Origin: Liolophura sinensis
Lineage: Eukaryota > Mollusca > Polyplacophora > Chitonida > Chitonidae
Length of the DNA stretch: 64,000 nucleotides
Assembly (NCBI RefSeq): GCF_032854445.1
Contig: NC_088305.1
Location: 14,989,717 to 15,053,716 of the forward strand
Reading direction: 5' to 3'
Translations under genes and position numbers: made by a program
In this document: positions 50,161-61,745 of the stretch, piece after piece
Layout: each line of letters begins with the position of its first letter
Position numbering within the stretch: the stretch's first letter is position 1
Notes under the pieces: generated by a model
Told to the model about the DNA's origin: nothing
The model's database searches: none
The model's input: the letters and a program-made list of their open reading frames with translations, nothing else

Positions 50161-51769
50161 TAGTCGTATTCTCCGGGTGTGTACTGTGATTCAGCTGACA
50201 TGCATAGGGATATGGCACATGGTATAACAGGTAATGATGGGTTTGTCATTTGCTGTAGTTTAGTTACATGTGCATTTAGTAATTGGGAAGTTATGCAGCC
50301 ACATGTACCATACCAGTCCACAGGTAACGTGTACTTTCATTTCCTTTAAGAAATGATTGAAATATGGACATCTTATCTAACCTGCTTTTGTAACCGATGG
50401 GAGGTTTATGGAATTTTATTACGATATTTAATACCCAAATTTCTCCCAAACTCTGGACAGTTTTAGTTTAGTTTTATTTTTTACCTGTACAGTAAGCAAT
50501 ACAGTATTATTAAGGCATCTACAACTATAGATAAATAGTGCTAAAACATTCAGTTTTGCATCTTTTTTGTGCATTCATCAGCAAATATGGATGTAGAAAG
50601 TCTTTTTAACTCAAGTTTTTAGAATATTTTGAAAATAAGTGAAATACACTTTTTGTCACCTTATTGTACATGTACACGACCCACAAAGATTAAAATTTTC
50701 AGCCGATCATTTGATTTTATTTAATAAGGGAAATTATGATATTTATATGCCGGTAATGTAATTTTTCATTAAAATGACCAAACTGATCATTTTACAAAGA
50801 GAGGTCAGCCATTAAAAGAAATTTCAGCGGATTTTGAGGAGAAAGTTTCTCCCTGGCTACAGGTCATGATGTGAAATTTCCATTTTTCCTGCTCACCTGT
50901 ATAATTTACCACAAAAATTTCTCACCTTATCACGTGGTATAGCAACCTGATCTTTTTCCCAGGACACAGTTTTCATTTGATTTTATTCTTTTATGCAAGT
51001 CTTTTTACAATTAACAATTATAAAGCAATAATTTTTTTTTCTTGTTAAAGAATTTTCTTTGTCTCACATTTTATTATTGCATGTGAGTAAAACAATGTGC
51101 GAGGCTCAGAGTTACATGTATGACTGTCTGTATGTATTTAGCTACATGTAGTTACAAGGTCCAGATCTTAAAAGTCATGGAAGCCAACTAAGGATCATGC
51201 ACATACCTGTTACTGTATATACAATCAGCTGTTACAGTTAATGTATGCGCTGTCATGTTGGTTAAAATAAAAACTAAAAATTAACTTTGATTTAAGTCCT
51301 TGTCCACTTGAAATTGCAAAATGGGTACATTTATGTTGTGGATAGATTTTGAAAGGGCGGTGAAATCAATGTAAGGTGAAATCTTGCCTTAGGGCGTTTT
51401 ATCTTCTGGGATAGTCTCATTTTTACATCGTAGTCCCATCATATTGCGGAGATTTCACGTTAAGAAGCGGGGTTTGGCGCTACATGAATGGTAGCCTGTG
51501 AAAGGGGTTATAGTTACCTTAATACTTCCAATTTTTGGGACAGATATTAGTAGTGTTGAAATTAGAACATTACATGTCTTTACCAGTCTTTGGAAAAGTA
51601 TGTATGTTGTCCATTAGATGGTCTAATGAAAAGAAAAAAAGAAACTCAGTACTCCTGCTACAATTACATATACACTGGCTAAAATGAGCAGACCAGGTGT
51701 CCCAAAAATTAGAAGAAAGCTGTGGTTTCCTTGTCTGTACTACTTCTTGGACAGAACAGAGTTATCTTG
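50161..51769. other. no gene seen
   Basis: Spacer. An AATAAA at about 51266 on the + strand is isolated and too far from TMEM198 to assign. Confidence 0.5.
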
Positions 51770-52485
51770 ATTAACCTCTCCACTGAGTTTGAGTGACAGA
51801 CTGACCCCTCCACTGAATTTGAGTGACAGACTGACCTCTCCCCCGAGTTTGAGTGACAGACTGACCCCTTTGCTGAGTTTGAGTGACATACTGACCTCTC
51901 TGCTGAGTTTGAGGGACAGAATGAACTCTGCGCTGAGTTTGAGGGACAGACTGACCTCTCTGCTGAGTTTGACTAACCTCTCTGCTGAGTTTGAGTGACA
52001 GACTGACCCCTGCTGAGTTTTAGTCAGACGGACCTCTCCGCTGAGTTTGAGTGACAGATTGATCCCTCTGCTGAGTATGAGTGGCAGACTGACCTCCACT
52101 GAGTATGATTGACAGACTAACCTCCGCTGAGTTTGAGTGACAGACTGACCTTTGAGTGACAGACTGACACCTCCGCTGAGTTTGAGTGATACACTGACCT
52201 CTCGGCTGAGTTTGAGTGATACACTGGCCTCTTTGCTCAGTTTGAGTGACAGACAGACCTGTTCGCTGAGTTTGAGTGACAGACTAACCTCTACGCTGAG
52301 TTTGAGTGACAGATTGACCCCTCTGCTGAGTATGAGTGACAGACTGACCCCTCTGCTGAGTATGAGTGACAGACTGACCCACTGAGTTTGAGTGACAGAC
52401 TGAGTCCTCTGCTGAGTTTGATTGACAGACTGACACCTCGACAGAGTTTGAGTGACCAACTGACACCGCAGCTGAGTTTGAGACT
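51770..52485. repeat. ~30-bp minisatellite, about 23 units
   Basis: Units CTGAGTTTGAGTGACAGACT then GACCTCTCCG, with length variants. A 268-codon minus-strand frame (SLSLKLS repeats) is due to the 30-bp period. It abuts the next array with no gap. Confidence 0.95.
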
Positions 52486-53850
52486 GATGAAAACAGTTAA
52501 CAAATGGACACACAGACACACACAAACCAACTGGGCCAGCCCACAACTACCTTTGTACCAGTCACAACCAACCACTTCAGAGTTACGACAGGATTTTAGC
52601 TGTATGGACAAATGGACACACAGACAGACACAAACCAACTGGGCCAGTCCACAACTACCTTTGTACTACTCACAACCTTCCATTACAGAGTTATGACAGG
52701 ATTTCAGGTGTATGGACAAATGGACACACAGACACACACGCAAACCAACTGAGCTAGTCCACAACTACCTTTGTACCACTCACAACCTTCCATTACAGAG
52801 TTAGGTCAGGATTTCAGGTGTATGGACAAATGGACACACAGACACACACAAACCAACTGGGCCAGTCCACAACTACCTTTGTACCAGTCACAATCAACCA
52901 CTTCAGAGTTATGACAGGATTTCAGGTGTATGGACAAATGGACACACAGACACACACACAAACCAACTGGGCCAGTCCACAACTACCTTTGTACCAGTCA
53001 CAACCAACCACTTCAGAGTTATGACAGGATTTCAGGTGTATGGACAAATGGACACACACACAAACCAACTGGGCCAGTCCACAACTACTTTGTACCACTC
53101 ACAACCGTCCATTACCGAGTTATGACAGGATTTCAGGTGTATGGACAAATGGACACACAGACACACACAAACCAACTGGGCCAATCCACAACTACCTTTG
53201 TACCACTCACAACCATCCATTACCGAGTTATGACAGGATTTCAGGTGTATGGACAAATGGACACACAGACACACACACAAACCAACTGGGCCAGTCCACA
53301 ACTACTATGGACCAATGGACACACAGACACACACACAAACCAACTGGGCCAGTCCACAACTACTTTGTACCACTCACAACCATCCATTACAGAGTTATGA
53401 CAGGATTTCAGGTGTATGGACCAATGGACACACAGACACACACACAAACCAACTGGGCCAGTCCACAACTACCTTTGTACCACTCACAACCTTCCATTAC
53501 AGAGTTAGGACAGGATTTCAAGTGTATGGACAAATGGACACACAGACAGACACACAAACCAACTGGGCTAGTCTACAACTACCTTTGTACCACTCACAAC
53601 CTTCCATTACAGAGTTATGACAGGATTTCAAGTGTATGGACAAATGGACACACAGAAAGACATGCAAACCAACTGGGCCAATCCACAACAACTTTTGTAC
53701 CATTCACAACCTTCCATTACTGCGTTGTGACAGGATTTCAGATGTGTGAACACACAGACATACACAAACCAACTGGGCAAGTCCACAACTACCTTTGTAC
53801 CAGTCACAACCATACATTACTGAGTGAGGACAGGATTTCAGGTGTGTGGA
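52486..53850. repeat. ~110-bp minisatellite, about 12 units
   Basis: Units contain ATGGACAAATGGACACACAG, CAAACCAACTGGGCCAGTCC and GAGTTATGACAGGATTTCAG. A 294-codon plus-strand frame runs through it but only repeats the unit and changes frame between units. The 30-bp array to the left has the same ACAGAC words. Confidence 0.96.
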
Positions 53851-53980
53851 TTAATGGACCACGAACATGGACCATTTTCATACATTTATTTATTGGAATA
53901 AAAACTGAGGAGTGCCTGGCATAAACCCCTGACCATCAGCAAGTTACTGATGAACATTCCCATATGTGATGTAGAGATAT

Positions 53981-54335
53981 GCACTTAATAATTTTTCAGT
54001 CATATGACAACGAAGGAGCCTTTAGAATGCATGTAATGTGCCTCCTTGTTGCAGGACGGATTTCCACCTCTCTTTCATCTAGTGCTGCTTCACTGAGACG
54101 CCTTACCGAAAGCAAGTAAAATGCCCCGCCCGAGCCATTATACTGATACAGGTCAACCAGTTGTTGCACTATCCCCTTCATGCTGAACGCCTAGCGATGA
54201 AGTTAGAAATTCCTCTTTTAAAGTCTTAGGTGTGACTCGACCCAGGATTGACCCTAGGTCATGTTCGAACCTGTACCTTGGGTGTATTAGCGACTGAAAG
54301 GAAGCTCCTTTAACCATTAGACTACAACTTCGCAT
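53981..54335 (-). mobile_element. SINE family B, second copy with a different tRNA-like head
   Basis: The body matches 1881-2216 in reverse (ATTTTTCAGTCATATGAC, TAATGTGCCTCCTTGTTGCA, GACGGATTTCCA). On the minus strand the head reads GTAGTCTAATGGTTAAAGGA and has a B box GGTTCGAAC, unlike the first copy, which suggests a different tRNA source or a composite element. Confidence 0.7.
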
Positions 54336-55705
54336 ATCATTCAGATGCTGCATACTGAACAAACCAAAAAACTCATATTAAACTTGATAAATGATTTATT
54401 CTGTATTAAAATTGAAAATTTTGACACAGCTGAGTGGAATTTTGAATGACCTGTACAGCAGATGGGCTAACAAAACTGAACAAATCAACACACTATAAAG
54501 TTGTGAAAGTAGCCTACTTACTGAATATTGAAGGTTACAAGAAAAGTTCATACACATGTGTAAATAAGTAAACAAATGACACTGTACACTGAAGATACCA
54601 GATAAAATTCCCTTTTATATTCTACCAAAAGCAGTTTTGTAAAAGTGAATAAAGACAAATTCTTTAATCTCTGACAGTTTGGGTTATAGTATTTTGTTAT
54701 AGTTTACACACAGTTTATGTCTTACGCCCCTGAATGTTTTTGTTTATTCCTGGGAGAAATTTTTCAGAATATTTACATATTCATAACCAATACATCTTGA
54801 TGCATCACAAGATATTAAGCTTAGTGGGTGTATCACATGTGCTGGGTACAGAATTTGTTAGGGCTGAACCCGATCTCACAGTATGTGAGGACACATACAC
54901 ATCTAACGTAAGTTTTTGCTACAATGCCCTGTAGGGCCTACATGAACATCCTTCCAGGATTTATTATATAAATCTGAACTCAAAATCAATGGTATGTTGG
55001 AGATGTGATTGGTCATTATGAAGATTTGTAGTTATGATTTGTATATGGTAACTCCAATTCAGCATGTTCAAAGAGACTTCACTCCAGAGAACTTTACTCA
55101 TATTCAGAAGGAAGCTCAGAAAGGAATTTTGTTTCTAGAAACAGAAACTGAGCGTCGAGTACTTGTAACGGTTTCACTGCAGGTCAAGGGTGAGAAAATT
55201 CTATTCAACATTTCCATGTTTTTCCAGGTGTATTTCTCAACAATAAAACTGCTGTGCTTTGGTAAATATCAGACTCATACCTGTACTATTTCTAGAGTTA
55301 AAAAGATCTTAAAGTTTGAAAAAATTATGATGCTACCCTTTATTTCAACATCAAAGCATGAAGAGACAAGACTGATAATTTGTGAAAGGTACTTATTTAG
55401 GCTATTTTTGAATAGCAACATTCAATGAATTTGTGCAAGTCGATTTTTTGGCCAAAAATTTCTAGTACATGTAATCTCATCCATTCACAATTACAGTTCA
55501 CTCAATGCTGTAATTCATTCCTGTGTGATGGCTTTTTATGGGAACATAGCTTACTTATTAGACATATACATGTATTGCAAGAAAACAAGTCAATCCAGCT
55601 TGGACCTGAATCCCCATTGCCAAGGAAAAGGTGCTCCATTTCATGTACTTGGAACCAGAAGTCTGCATTCGCCATTTAATACCTCAGGCCAGTACTGTGT
55701 CATTG
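54336..55705. other. no gene recognised; one 139-codon open frame
   Basis: The plus-strand frame 55009-55428 is the longest non-repeat frame here, but it has no motif I know, AT-driven codon use and no clear splice context, so it is not called as a gene. Confidence 0.4.
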
Positions 55706-55960
55706 TATAGGATAATCAATAGTACAGCTACTTGTAGCACATGTCATTGTACGGGATAATCAATAGTACAGCTACATGTAGCACATGTCATTGTACAGGA
55801 TAATCAATAGTACAGCTACATGTAGCACATGTTATTGTACAGGATAATCAATAGAACAGCTACATGTAGCACATCATTTTACACGATAATCAATAGTACA
55901 GCCACATATAGCATGTCACTGTACAGGACAATCAATAGTACAGCTACATGTAGCATGTGC
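55706..55960. repeat. ~46-bp minisatellite, about 5.5 units
   Basis: Units GGATAATCAATAGTACAGCT then ACATGTAGCACATGTCATTGTAC. TACATGTA is again the core word. Confidence 0.92.
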
Positions 55961-56826
55961 CACACATGTTGTTTCGTCTGTCTGTCGCATTCTGTCCAAA
56001 CAGATCCAGGTACTTGCAAAGTTATATGCAGTAGTTGCGAGGTGAAGTCATTCAGTGATACCTTTGTGCACAATTACTAAACAAGTTGTGCAAACTGCAC
56101 AAAAGCCAGTTTGGCAAAAATGTTTATGTGCCTTCAGAAGCCAAGTTTTTAGTTTATTCATAAAACATAAGTCCAACAGCTTTATGATTTCTAACAGTCA
56201 AAATGAAAGCATCTTCACATACCACACCTACAAAAATATGTAATAGTGGTATACAGTATCTTAGTGTTCAAACAACCTGTGCTAACTTTTAGTATAACAA
56301 ATTTCCACTAAATTTTCAAATGAGCATTAAAGAGTTAACTGAAAACACAGTGGTATCAAATCTACATGAAATATTAAAATATAATGAACAAGAAAATAAA
56401 ACTGCTGGATGCAATTTAAAAAAAAAAGAATGCAAATCAGAACATACAAAGAGAATGCATATATTCATTTCCGTTCTTGTAGATATTCCTTCAATGAAAA
56501 ATAAATACTGATAAAAACATAAAAAAAAAAGAAATATAATGCTCAGATTTTCTTCTGACAACACAAAATGCAGCTCAGTCAAAAGTTAAAACCAGGGCTT
56601 CAGGAAGCTAGCGAAACCTCTTTTCCGGCATTCAGATCGAATTGTAATAATATAATTCTGGGCCTGAACATCATGCAAATGATATGGTTTAAATAATAAA
56701 AACTCAAGCATCAAACTTGTTCGTACACTTCCTATACATCCCTTCTCAAAATCTGACAAAGCTGTCTCCAAGATGACTTAAGTTCCAGGGGAGATAACTT
56801 TTGTCAACTGTTAACTTTGGTTTCTA
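55961..56826. other. no gene seen
   Basis: AT-rich intergenic DNA between the two convergent genes. Confidence 0.5.
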
Positions 56827-56958
56827 TCAACACTTCTCAAACTTTTTTGCACTTGAAAGAGGAACTTTCAGTGCAATTTATGCATCTTTTCAATTTGATT
56901 TTGGAGACAGAACTAGATTAGTTCGGTTGAACTTCACAAGAATACTGAAGAATTACAG
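56827..56958 (-). mobile_element. TA-flanked MITE, copy 6, internally deleted
   Basis: TTTCAGTGCAATTTATGCAT and the end GAAGAATTACAG then TA (56959-56960) match the family. About 80 bp of the middle is missing compared with other copies. Confidence 0.7.
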
Positions 56959-56960
56959 TA

Positions 56961-57449
56961 CATACCTTCACTCACACTCAATAACCAATTAAAATTGATT
57001 AAATCATCATCAAGGCATAACCCGTTATAACCTGCATCTTGTCAAAATGTCTCTTAGTAAGCATTGCTGGTTACAGTATATCAGTATTGTCTCCTCTTTT
57101 CTTTGCTCCAAACACTGGGTACCATGTTTAAAATTTACTGTTTCACATTTTCTGAGAATATATCATTTCAACACACATGCATGTTCTACATCTGTAAACT
57201 AAGTGCATATCTAGTGATGTTAGAGAACAAACAAAATGTATTTGTACAGTCAAAAACTTCAAATCACAACGTTAAAACTTCAATATTTGTTAGCGGAAAC
57301 GTTGATAAAAAGAGCAGCAGATTACTGTATTTTATACACGTCACCACACACTTTCTGTCATATACACAATTCAAAAATATTGAATAAAAAAAGTAGAAGT
57401 AATACAGAAACTTTCTTCCCATTACAAAACAGTGAACAGATTCCAGTTG
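56961..57449. other. no gene seen
   Basis: AT-rich intergenic DNA leading into the 92-bp array. Confidence 0.5.
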
Positions 57450-58028
57450 GTTCTCTTCAATCACATGACCAATCATAGCAAATCATAGTGACAGAGTCTG
57501 AGGAATCCCTTGTCTGCACCTTGAGGATTACATGTACATGTGCTTCTAACCAATCACATGACCAATCATAGCAAATCATAGTGACAGAGTCTGAGGAATC
57601 CCTTGTCTGCACCTTGAGGATTACATGTACATGTACTTCTAACCAATCACATGACCAATCATAGCAAATCATAGTGACATAGTCTGAGGAATCCCTTGTC
57701 TGCACCTTGAGGATTACATGTACATGTACTTCTAACCAATCACATGATCAATCATAGCAAATCATAGTGACAGAGTCTGAGGAATCCCTTGTCTGCACCT
57801 TGAGGATTACACGTACATGTACTTCTAACCAATCACATGACCAATCATAGCAAATCATAGTGACAGAGTCTGAGGAATCCCTTGTCTGCACCTTGAGGAT
57901 TACACGTACATGTACTTCTAACCAATCACATGACCAATCATAGCAAATCATAGCGACGGAGTCTGAGGAATCCCTTGTCTGCACCTTGAGGATTACATGT
58001 ACATGTACTTCTAACCAATCACATGACT
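57450..58028. repeat. 92-bp minisatellite, about 6 units, two CCAAT words per unit
   Basis: Very similar units with ATGACCAATCATAGCAAATC, GACAGAGTCTGAGGAATCCC, TTGTCTGCACCTTGAGGATT and CTTCTAACCAATCACATGA. Located downstream of the DBF4-like gene. Confidence 0.96.
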
Positions 58029-58567
58029 ACATACACATGTACATGGATCTGACTGAAGGACTACATCTTTCCAACAACTTGATAGCAGTGAGAAAGTAAA
58101 GCCCTTAAGAAAGTTCCCCTACCCATACCAAGTCAGTATAACAAGTGATAAATATCTGAACACAGATCTTGGTGAGTGTTGCTCTAGAACCCTAACCTGA
58201 AAACAAGACTGACACATTTGCCTTGAGTTGGACATAAACACAAGAACATGATTGCTTGACAGATGAAAACTATGACAAAACTAATGTGCATGCAGACAAA
58301 TTTCCTGAGGGACCATACCAATGCCTGTAAGCCATAGCATGTCCTTTAAAAACTTCACCTTTTCTATCACTTTCCTCAATTTTGATATTTGTTAAATCAT
58401 TTTTGTGATTATAATTATAGAGCATTAAACATGTACATGTCAGTATGAAAGCCATATATATGCGTTTTTGAGAGTGACTTCAATATATGCTATTTCTTTG
58501 ATACCAGTAACTTAAGGAGCTGTTGCTTGGGAGGGCATGGAGGTGATTTAATGGAGGACTATTTACA
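58029..58567. other. no gene seen; probably downstream of the DBF4-like 3' end
   Basis: Lies past the candidate poly(A) signal on the minus strand. No coding signal. Confidence 0.45.
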
Positions 58568-58573
58568 TTTATT
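58568..58573 (-). promoter_or_regulatory. candidate poly(A) signal for DBF4-like gene
   Basis: AATAAA on the minus strand about 180 nt past the stop codon. It is a plausible polyadenylation signal, but single hexamers are common in AT-rich DNA. Confidence 0.35.
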
Positions 58574-58750
58574 TACAGGTATTTACCATAAAACTGAACT
58601 TTGAAGTTAACATACATATGAATACATTTATGTGAACAATAATATACAAGGCATATGTACCATATTGATACATATTTATATTTAACACCAATCTTAGCAC
58701 AGGTACTATGTCTTCAATACAATTGAAGTACTGCTAACAATAATCAGGGG

Positions 58751-61745
58751 TCATGAGGAATCAAAGTCATACAGGGAATCCCTTTTTTTAGGGGAATACC
58801 CCTTCCTCGGAGAATTCCTTTTCCTTGGGGAACTCCTTAGTTTTGAGGAAACACCAACTGTGTCACCAGCACCAGTGTTGCTGTGTTTCGCTGCGGCCAG
58901 TTTCTTCTTTTTCTTCAGGTGAGTCTTGCTGTAGTGTAGTATCTCATCTCGTGGTCGTCTCTGGTAGTCTTCAGGTTTGATCAACCTGCCAGACTTTGAC
59001 TTCCACTTCGACATTGTGGAATGAGCGAAGTCATATGTGTCATTGGTTAAATTCTCACTGGCTCTCCTCTGACGTTTCGAAACTTCGGATAACCCAGGAG
59101 AAATAGAGCGCTTTGACGCCGACATGCCTGACACGTCTCTACTGGGCACACTTAAGGACCGCTGTGCGGAGGATTTTCGCACTCTTTTAGCAGTGGTAAA
59201 ATTCTTTGGATTTCTATTAGCCGTGGTAATATAGTCAAAACGATAAAGGCGCAGAGCTTTTTTCTCTTCACTAAGTTCGCTGTCCTTCTTCAACAGTTTC
59301 TTCTGAGGTTGGTTATCCTTGGAATCGCTGTCTGCAGCACGAGAGAATTCCAAACCCCCACCATTCCGCTTCACTTGGTGCACCAAGATTGGCTGACTTT
59401 TGGGCCTGACCCCAGATGACCTATGACCTTTGTGACCTGACAGGGTAAGCTTGTTATTGGGTCTTTGCCATGTCCCCACCTGCTCTACCTGAAGGCCAGA
59501 ATGGGAGTCAGCCAGGTATGGTTCACCATATTTACTTGATGTCATACTTTGTTCTTCTAGAACACAGGTAACTTTACCTTTTGTTACAGGCTTCACAGGG
59601 GTGACCGGGTTGGTGTTGTTACTTCTAACAGTGTCTGCATCATCACAATATTTTGACCAATCTCTTGGGGAATGTCGTGCTAGGTTTGCAGCCATTCGGC
59701 GACTTATATTAGAAGCCTTGTTACACTTGACTGGACTTACTTGCTGAGGAGAAACCTTTTCCTTGTTGACAAGACTCTCCTCACACATTTCAATACTTTT
59801 ATTCACAGAAGATATTTCATCATTCGGTAACGGCTGAAAATCAGGCACAGCAGTTGATGGCCTATGGTCTTCTAGAGTGTCTGCTAAATCCAACCTCTTG
59901 GAAGTTCTAGACTTCCCTTTTCTTGAGTGTTGAACAGGGGAAAGCGGATTTTCGTTGTCACAAAAATCTGTGGATTTCAGAGGACTGAAAGCAGTCTTCA
60001 GTCTCTGTGGACTTGAAAAATTAAACTCGATTTCATCATCAGCTTGCACATTGGTACCATTGTCTGCAAATCGCGATAATCTACATGGGGTTTTAATTGG
60101 GGTTACCAGCTGTTCTTGTAGAGGATTAGAGAAAATAAATGGTGAACTGATATCCTGCCTCCTGAGGTTCTCTATAAAGTCATCTTTCTTCACCTCATTA
60201 TCAAACTGTGCACTAGACAAAATGCTTTCCTTGCATACATTGCCAATCGCAGAAATTTCATTTAGATTTTTGTGTTTTTCCTGGGAATCACCACATTTGT
60301 GGATAATAGGACTTGAAAAAACAAAACTCGGCTGTTTATCAGTGATGTCTGGACTGCATTTAAAATCATCTCCTGGGTCATAACCCAACCCAGAACGATC
60401 AACAGGAGGTGAAAACCGAAAATGTGTTTTCTTTCCTTTCTGACCAACTGACTTCCCTTTTCCCGGCGTCTTTCTTGCATTTGTGCAATTATTCTGAGCT
60501 GTATTCTCACCAACACCGGACTTTGTCACTAGCTGACTAGGCAAAGCTTCGTACGCCGAGGAATTCCAATATGGCAGAGTTATCTCCCATTCTATGTCTG
60601 AGCCCTCTTCAAGCGCAATCTGCGACACTTCCACGTAGGATAAATCTGACGGAGGCTCAGAGGGTAAGCAAAGATCAGCCTCCGTGAAGCCTTCAAACTT
60701 CTCACTGTTTTCATCACTGCTTAGTATCTTACTCACACTGCGGTCAGACAGCATTCGCCATTTCTGCGGAAGCTTAAAATGACGCATGGACTGAAATATT
60801 CGCCATTTCTTCTTTGAACCCTTACCTGTACACTTGCGTATCGGCTTTGAGCTCACTATTCGTGCTTTCTTTCTCTCCCGAGTCACTGTAGATATACTTT
60901 GAGCTGTCAAGTTGCTAGGAGGGGACAGACAAGTCACGGTGCAGCACTGCATAGTCAATGGAACATTACTGGTTTTCTTTGGAGAACCACTGCCATTTGG
61001 CACTTGAATAACATTTGTGATTTTCTCCACAGTTTTGACCTCTGTTAACACGGGTACATTTTCAATACGAGAACTTTTACTGAGTGACAAACGTCGCATT
61101 CTTTTGCTCGATGAACTGCATGACTTTGCCGGGATTTGGGCAGTGTCATTGAGTGACTGCACACACTTGTTTCTTACATCACCAGATTTCTGTTCACGTT
61201 TACGAGGACTACTCCTATGATTTTCCTTACTGCTTTCAGAGCTCTGCAGTGACGTCTTCTCTGTAGTAATAGCACTTGCTCCTACATCTGCGACTGTAAC
61301 TGTGATTTCTGAATTGCTTTTAACATCCTTGACAACGAATGCTCCTTGTTTGCTCTTGGATGGAGAAAGTTGTAGAACCTCACACGAAACTGAGCATGGT
61401 TTGAGCAAAGCCTCCGGGGTACTTCCTTCATTCCGGGTTACCTGACACAGCTTTTCTGCCCTAGGACTGCCTTTCATTTCCAGCCTACATTCAACCTTAC
61501 CACTTGGAGATGTTGCTTTTTTTGCCCCAATCTTGCTGTTTGGGGACTTGTTCAGAGTTTTCTTGGCCACTGGTTTCACATCTTGTGAAGCATTGTGTTT
61601 CCCCCTCCTGCTTGGCGTGCGTGGTCTCTCCCTCCTACTTGGCGTGCATGGTTTCCCCCTCCTGCATGGTGTGCAAGGTTTCCTTGCCGTTTCCTTCGTG
61701 CGTACAGGAGAGAGGAGGACTACTACATCCTCACTGCTGTCAACA
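58751..61745 (-). CDS. DBF4: DBF4-like last exon, long disordered C-terminal tail
   Basis: The acceptor CCTGTGTTTCAG is at 61748-61746. The open frame runs about 997 codons to TGA at 58753-58751 without a break, which is strong evidence of selection in such AT-rich DNA. The tail is rich in Ser, Lys and SP/TP dipeptides. It starts with three 9-residue repeats around TPCRR/TPSRR. Near the end it has SGRLIKPEDYQRR (about 58960-58998) and then SPRKR, SPRKG and SPKKR, which resemble histone-H1-type SPKK DNA-binding motifs and CDK sites. No folded domain is recognised. Confidence 0.87.

Noticed and set aside
51740..53924. Frames of 268 codons (minus) and 294 codons (plus)
   Set aside because: They are products of the ~30-bp and ~110-bp arrays and consist of repeated unit translations in changing frames.
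55009..55428. 139-codon plus-strand open frame
   Set aside because: No recognisable domain, AT-driven composition and no supporting splice or promoter context.
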